Assembly (NCBI RefSeq): GCF_933775445.1
Contig: NC_065877.1
Span: 17,236,001 to 17,300,000, forward strand
Length of the DNA stretch: 64,000 nt
From: Argentina anserina
Lineage: Eukaryota > Streptophyta > Magnoliopsida > Rosales > Rosaceae
Reading direction: 5' to 3'
Made by a program: the position numbers and the translations under genes. Positions 58,799-64,000 of the stretch are shown here, in pieces. Under the pieces are notes generated by a model. It was given only the letters and a program-made list of their open reading frames with translations, was not told the origin of the DNA and did not search any database. How positions within the stretch are numbered: the first letter of the stretch is position 1; each line of letters opens with the position of its first letter.

Positions 58799-60804
58799 AC
58801 ATATAAATGTATGTACCCATGCATATATATGCAATAATTAAGTGTTTTCATTATGGAACTATATATGAATATATATGATGCAAGAACAAGATGAATACCC
58901 AGTTGATTGAGGATTATTGATCAATCCTAGAACACACAAGGCATACAAGACTTCACAAACTTAGAAAACTCTATCAATGTAATGAGAGTAAGCACAGGTT
59001 TTATCGTTCACAACCGATGATTAAGGGTGCTCCACATACTAACCAACAATCATTCACTATACAATTTACAAGATATAAGCGATTTACAATTTGGTTTTGA
59101 TCGACAACTAACTATCATACAAGCTCATAGTAACGATGGATGGATAAGAAAGATGCAACTACGATCTATATGTTCACGTTGATTATACTTTACTTATAAC
59201 ATGTTTGGAATACATATGCATAACATCTCATTCAAGATGAAGAGTGTAGTCCCGGTTAGCGGGCACTCGACTCTTTAAGTCACCTCTAAATGTAAAGAAA
59301 CATATCTCCCTGACCATAATCTCCTATCAATCATACATAGACTAGATGAATTGTGACTTCCCTAACCAACGTATAAAATACTTTGAAGTTGGACCAAATA
59401 ACATAGAACTCAATCTCTGACTTCTGAACCAATGCTTAAGATCAAGACTCACTCTCGTGTTATCCCATAATTAGTTACAATACGCACCAATTAATCCTAG
59501 CATACATTCTAGAATCAATCAATACGTAAAAATAAATCATCCCCAAAAAACTTTCAGTCATTTATGCATATTCCACGTTACAAATCAAGAATCCTAAAAA
59601 ACCTAAACATATAAAAATCGTAAAACATGCATCATTCTACTTCATTCTAATGAAATCAAAACAAAAAAAAACAAATTCTGAAAAAGAAATCCATTCTATA
59701 AAATCAAAAGAATTCGAAGAAAGCAAGGAACAAGAGATTACAACTTTGTATTGAACACAAGAAAAAAGAGGTGAAATCGATGATGATGATCTTGATGACC
59801 TCTTCTTGTCGAAAGAGCTTCTTGGTCTCCTAGATAGGATTGAATCTAGAGCGAAAGGAAGGAGAGCGTGTGAGCTTGGTGTTTCTGAAAGTTGTGATGT
59901 ACAATTTATCCCTCTTGCCTCCTATATATAGGGGATGGCAAGCAAATATTACCCCTTCTCCAAATTACTTGAACCAATCATAAGATAGTAGAATCCAAAT
60001 CCTAAATGAACATCATATCCTTATCTCTTTCCTTATATGATTTGATTCATTCCTCATGCAATTATGATTCCTTATGTGACTTGGATTCAATTTCCTTTAC
60101 TTCCTTTGTCAAGCCCTTATCGGAACCTAGCATGGATTGGGTTTTATCCATCATCTTATGCGTTGATAGTCCTTGTGCAAGTCATGTGATCTTATAAAAT
60201 CATCTAATATCAAATCTATAGAAAATCCAACGCCAGAGAGCTCTCCTAGTCGACTTTGGATTCCTTCTTGGACTTGGATTTCATTTCCTATCCAATTTGG
60301 ACTTCACATTCGAGATAGATTTATTCTCTCATTCTCATTCACATTCCTGATTCACTAGGAAAATATTTACTAGCTAAACTCAGACACATTTCTCCTTGCA
60401 CGGCCTCATCTCCTCTTGTTATCTCTCTTTGTCAATTCTTTCATAGATAGAAACCGAAGACATAAAAGTAAGTCAAATTGATAAAAATAAGGGAAATAAC
60501 ATTCTAAAATATAAAAAGTAATGCCCTAAAACATAGACAAATTTCCGTTGATCAATTATGCAAATCTCATGATCGATATTCCTTTTTAGTTAGGACAACT
60601 CCAATAATGGTGCTAAATTTTTGTTTAAGTCCTAAAATAGAACTTTACATCTCCAACAACTGGTTTTAGGGGGTTCTAGTCTTGATTTTATAAGACTTTG
60701 ACCTAAATTGAGTCTTATATCTAATGATTTTTCAATACCAAAACCTTAACAGTGTATTGGGCCCTCATCAATTGAAATAGGTTATAACACTCCCATATAG
60801 CACT
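58799..60804 (-). other. Non-coding; possible minus-strand LTR
   Basis: No gene is seen. On the minus strand a TATA box sits at about 59925-59932, in a setting (aggaggcaagagg downstream) that recalls the LTR promoters elsewhere in the window. I cannot set LTR ends. The two open stretches at 60006-60358 are chance frames. Confidence 0.3.
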
Positions 60805-61090
60805 CACTACAACACATATGCCTTTTTCCAATGGGCATTTTCTAACAACATCAATATTTGTCGGAAAAAAACACTATTTCCAACAAAATACACATGATCG
60901 TCGAAATTTCATCGGAAATAGTATATTAGACATACATCATTTCCAACAGACTTCCAACGAGGTATGTTTCCGTTAGAAACAAACTTGTTATTTCTGACAA
61001 GTTACTATTTCGTTGGGAAGTTGTTGGAAATATGAAGTCATTTATGATCAGACTTAGTTTCATCGTTAAGTCGTCGGAAAATATAGAGCT
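60805..61090 (-). mobile_element. CACTA transposon terminus with sub-terminal repeats
   Basis: The terminus CACTACAACACATATGCC starts at 60805. Over the next 280 bp are repeated, inverted short motifs of the types gtcggaaa and tttccaac, as in the sub-terminal binding region of En/Spm elements, where the TNPA-type protein binds. The base triplet before the end is act (60802-60804), a candidate 3-bp TSD; the other terminus lies beyond the window. Confidence 0.85.
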
Positions 61091-61349
61091 TAATTCCAAT
61101 CATACTAACACAGTTGAAAATTAAACATTATATTCTTGGTAGATCAATAATGCACCTACATTAGAATGCAAAACATAGATCGATCAACCTTTTGTTATCC
61201 TATCAGCTGCTACCAGGTTTTCATACTTCCACTCGAATGATCAATACTGCACACAAAACAGTTCATTATTTCATTGACTTACATGTTAAAAATACACACA
61301 CAACACACATATATAAATCATCAATAGAGACTTAAAGCACAATACCTCA

Positions 61350-61904
61350 CTAATCATCATTTTCTTCCTCGTTACGGTTTGCATATGTGTGGCTTGTCTG
61401 AGATTCTTCTTGTTGGTACGGTTCCTCATTGTCAGTTGGCATTTCAAAGACGTTTCGGGGTTTAGTCTCCATCACAACACTCCAAGTATTATTCTTTATG
61501 CATTCAATATAATAAACTTGGGTTGCTTGAGATGCTAACACAAATGGTTCCTGGGTATTCAGCTTACCCTTATTGTTAACACTTTGTATGTCGTAACAAT
61601 CTTCCTTATAACCTTTACCTTTAGTAGCTGTGTCAAACCAATCACACTGAAACAACACAACTTTATTCTGGTATGTATACCATAGCTCACCAATATCTGT
61701 AAGAGTTCCATACCAAGACACACAATCAATGTGGTTTTCTCCTTTGACCATAACTCCACTATTTTGTGTTTGCATAGTTACATCACGTTGTAGGGTATGA
61801 AACCTAAATCCACATATATTATAACTGCTATAGTAGACAACCTGCTTTAGAGGTCCATCAGCCAAAGAATGCATTTGAGCACCCACAACTCCATCTGCAT
61901 ACAT
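61350..61904 (-). pseudogene. CACTA transposase C-terminal (DUF4216-type) region
   Basis: This minus-strand frame of 184 codons contains NSGVMVKGENHIDCVSWYGT, WYTYQNKVVLFQCDWFDT and EPFVLASQATQVYYIE, the pattern of the domain found downstream of the TNP2 transposase in plant CACTA proteins. It ends in an acidic tail (NRNEEENDD). The Met start is internal, so this is probably a terminal exon or a fragment. It lies between the terminus and TNP2, in the order expected for the element's 3' half. Confidence 0.8.
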
Positions 61905-62752
61905 TTGGTCGATCTACATGTGGAAAATAAAGACACATAAAAAATTATATATAATTATTTATATTTTTCTAAAATATAAATGGTTTATACCTTTTCAGAA
62001 AACCAGCTCACAAAATATTATTTGTGTAAATAATCCACCCAATCATCACCATGTTGTGCACGAAGAACGTCCTTATGTTCACTGTACAAAAACAACTTAA
62101 ATATTAATTATTGTCATATACTATTAGAAAATTATTTACTCATGGTATATAAAATTCCTTACTCAATATAAGACAAACACTCGTCACAATTTGTTAGGAC
62201 ATAATGGGCTGCAACATGGTGAAGATCTGCAGTCATTACTTTCAAAACTCCCTTCCCAACAGTTTTACCCGGTAACGAGAAGATAGATATCATAGACTTG
62301 CCTTGCAACGGTTGTCCTCCATCATAGTTCCTCTATACTCGGTTAAATTTTGTCTCAACTTGACGTAAATATCTAGAACAAAACGTGACACACTCTTCTG
62401 CCAGATATCCTTCTGCAATAGAACCTTCTGGATGAGCCTTGTTACGAACATAAGTATTTAACTTATGCAAGTACCTATTTATCAAGAAAGTAAACATTAT
62501 ATTAGATAATTTAATTAACCATCTATGTAATATAAGTTACATATACTAGCCTAATACTTGTTAAAGGTATTGAGATCATGGTATGACAGTTCTCTTCAAT
62601 TATGGAGATTGTGGGTGAGCAAGTCAGCAACCGTAAAAAAAACATTATTTTTCGGTTTATTATTTGTCAAGTTGCACTCTTATCTCTCATGAGAATATAC
62701 TTTCATATAGTGGTGATTAATAAACTCTGGGCAAATTAGGCAACTTAAAAAT
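61905..62752 (-). pseudogene. Middle region of the CACTA transposase gene, interrupted
   Basis: Minus-strand reading near 62330-62460 gives NKAHPEGSIAEGYLAEECVT and CSRYLRQVETKFNR, the linker between the TNP2 and DUF4216 regions in these proteins, then a stop. The flanking parts are AT-rich and may be introns or degraded sequence. Confidence 0.65.
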
Positions 62753-63604
62753 TTAACCATTTGACTTTTTCAACTTTTCTTCTGGCTTTATTGATAGAAG
62801 ATTTAAATTCAACCACCTTTCAAGTGGAAACATCCATCTATATTGTACAGGACTGGCCACTTTTGCATCCCATGCCAAATGAATTGACAAATGAACCATG
62901 ATGTCAAAAAATGCAGGAGGGAATATCATTTCCAACTTGCATAGAGTTATGGCAATTTGATCTCCAAGAAGTTCCAAATCAGGGACACTCAATACTTTAG
63001 CACACAACTCTCTAAAGAAGTAAGACAATTCAATTAGTGCTTCACAAGGGTTTTTAGTTAGCAATTCTCGCACCACAAGCGGAAGTCTTTCCATGAAAAT
63101 GTGGCAATCATGGCTTTTCATTCCAGCAATAATGCGCTTTTTACTATTCACCCAATGAGACACATTTGAACAATAACCATTAGGAACTTTCAACTTTAAT
63201 AACCATTCACATATAACTTTGATATCATCGGGTGACAATGCATAAGGTGCTGGATCATAAACTAGCTTCCCATCCTCCTCTCTAGGCCAATACTTTTTCC
63301 TTATGCCCATAGCTTTGAGATCAAGTCGAGCATTTAAAGAATCTTTTGTTTTTCCTTCAATGTTCATCATTGTGCCCATCACTGCCTTCAAAATATTTGT
63401 TTCGATATGCATTACATCATAGATATTGCGTAACATGTTTGTTTTCCAATAAGGCAGTCTGTAAAATATGCTTACTTTTTTCCAATTGTGAGTCTTTCCA
63501 AATCCAGGGATTATATGTTTTTTTTCTTCTTTCCGAATTTTCCCGTCTTCAAACCCTGAAGTTCGTCTACAATTTCCTGACCAGATCGTCTCTTTGGTGT
63601 GCAT
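62753..63604 (-). pseudogene. CACTA TNP2-type transposase, C-terminal part
   Basis: This minus-strand frame of 283 codons shows WKKVSIFYRLPYWKTNMLR, YDVMHIETNILKAVMGTMMN, MKSHDCHIFMERLPLVVREL and FPPAFFDIMVHLSIHLAWDA, blocks typical of the TNP2-like transposase (Transposase_21/DUF4218 neighbourhood). This enzyme cuts at CACTA ends. The first ~20 residues are in a wrong phase: the true reading from 63767 shifts frame near 63580. A lysine-rich end precedes a stop at 62753. Confidence 0.88.
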
Positions 63605-63994
63605 TTATGCTCTCTTGTGTTATCAAAAAGTTTTTTTTGTACGCCATGGATGACCCACTGCTAAAAACCGACGGTGTCTCATATAACACTGTTTTGAGCC
63701 ATGTTGAAATCTACGATGCGAAGTCTCTGACGCACAACTTGGACATGCCAATTTTCCGGAAGTATTCTAACCCAGCATATAACCGTATCCACGAAAATCA
63801 TTAATTATCCATATGACTGCAACTCTCATCTGAAAGTTTTGCTTTGTAGAAATGTCGTACGTCTCTTTTCCATGGTCCCATAATTCTTTTAACTCATTGA
63901 TCAAGGGCTCCAGGTAAACATCAATATCTTGACCAGGACTGGTCGGTCCTGGAATGAGTAAGGACAAGAAGGTGTATGGCTCTTTCATGCACAT
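63605..63994 (-). pseudogene. CACTA TNP2-type transposase, upstream part, runs off the window
   Basis: Minus-strand reading gives MCMKEPYTFLSLLIPGPTSP, DIDVYLEPLINELKELWDHG and RVAVIWIINDF, the conserved core of plant TNP2 transposases. A frame break near 63767-63800 and stops near 63655 and 63690 follow, then a stretch ending GQEIVDELQGLKTGK that joins the next block by a frameshift. The N-terminal part lies beyond 64000. Confidence 0.85.
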
Positions 63995-64000
63995 CCATGG

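Noticed and set aside
1..64000. CRISPR arrays, bacterial operons, rRNA or tRNA genes
   Set aside because: The tandem repeats here have no spacer structure. The window is plant nuclear DNA. I saw no tRNA or rRNA sequence, although a tRNA scan was not possible by eye.

Overview
This is nuclear DNA from a flowering plant, almost certainly a eudicot. The base composition is AT-rich. There is one spliced host gene with GT-AG introns, and most of the rest is dead or decaying transposable elements. The exact organism cannot be fixed from sequence alone. The long inverted-repeat MITE family near 57-58 kb reminds me of repeats common in Rosaceae genomes, but that is memory, not proof.

Layout. (1) 1-2139 holds a plus-strand Athila-like Ty3/gypsy gag remnant (called E0). 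Its 5' part is repeated in tandem with a 564-bp period. (2) 2144-11201 holds a minus-strand Athila-like element (E1): an LTR-like block, then integrase, RNase H, RT, protease and gag in broken frames, then a truncated LTR of family A. (3) 11202-18327 is non-coding LTR debris of other gypsy lineages. It includes one clean solo LTR with a perfect 5-bp target-site duplication (TSD; 15689-16909). (4) 18328-36262 holds two related plus-strand Athila-like elements, E2 and E3, sharing a central LTR of family C (27511-29081). E2's 3' region is split by a solo LTR of family A with a perfect TSD (24817-27001). (5) 36263-37260 is a roughly 505-bp tandem repeat of unknown class. (6) 37824-45731 is the only intact host gene: a seven-exon PMT-type putative methyltransferase of 594 aa. 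Its last intron carries a family C solo LTR, which itself carries a hAT-like MITE. (7) 45732-60804 is intergenic sequence with an LTR-like block (48225-50191), microsatellites, a gypsy LTR-like block (about 53871-55440), two foldback MITEs and a hAT-like MITE. (8) From 60805 to the window end is the 3' half of a minus-strand CACTA (En/Spm) transposon with TNP2 and DUF4216-type remnants.

Only the PMT gene looks like functional host coding sequence. The retroelement genes form gag-protease-RT-RNase H-integrase units, but every copy is broken by stops, frameshifts or deletions. The most informative content is the nesting record: TSDs, paralogous empty sites and shared LTRs allow the insertion order to be read. 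I found no wholly new gene system. The best candidates for something undescribed are a stop codon at the same protease/RT boundary in two elements, with a readthrough-like context in one; the 505-bp repeat; and the palindromic 24-bp array inside LTR-C.
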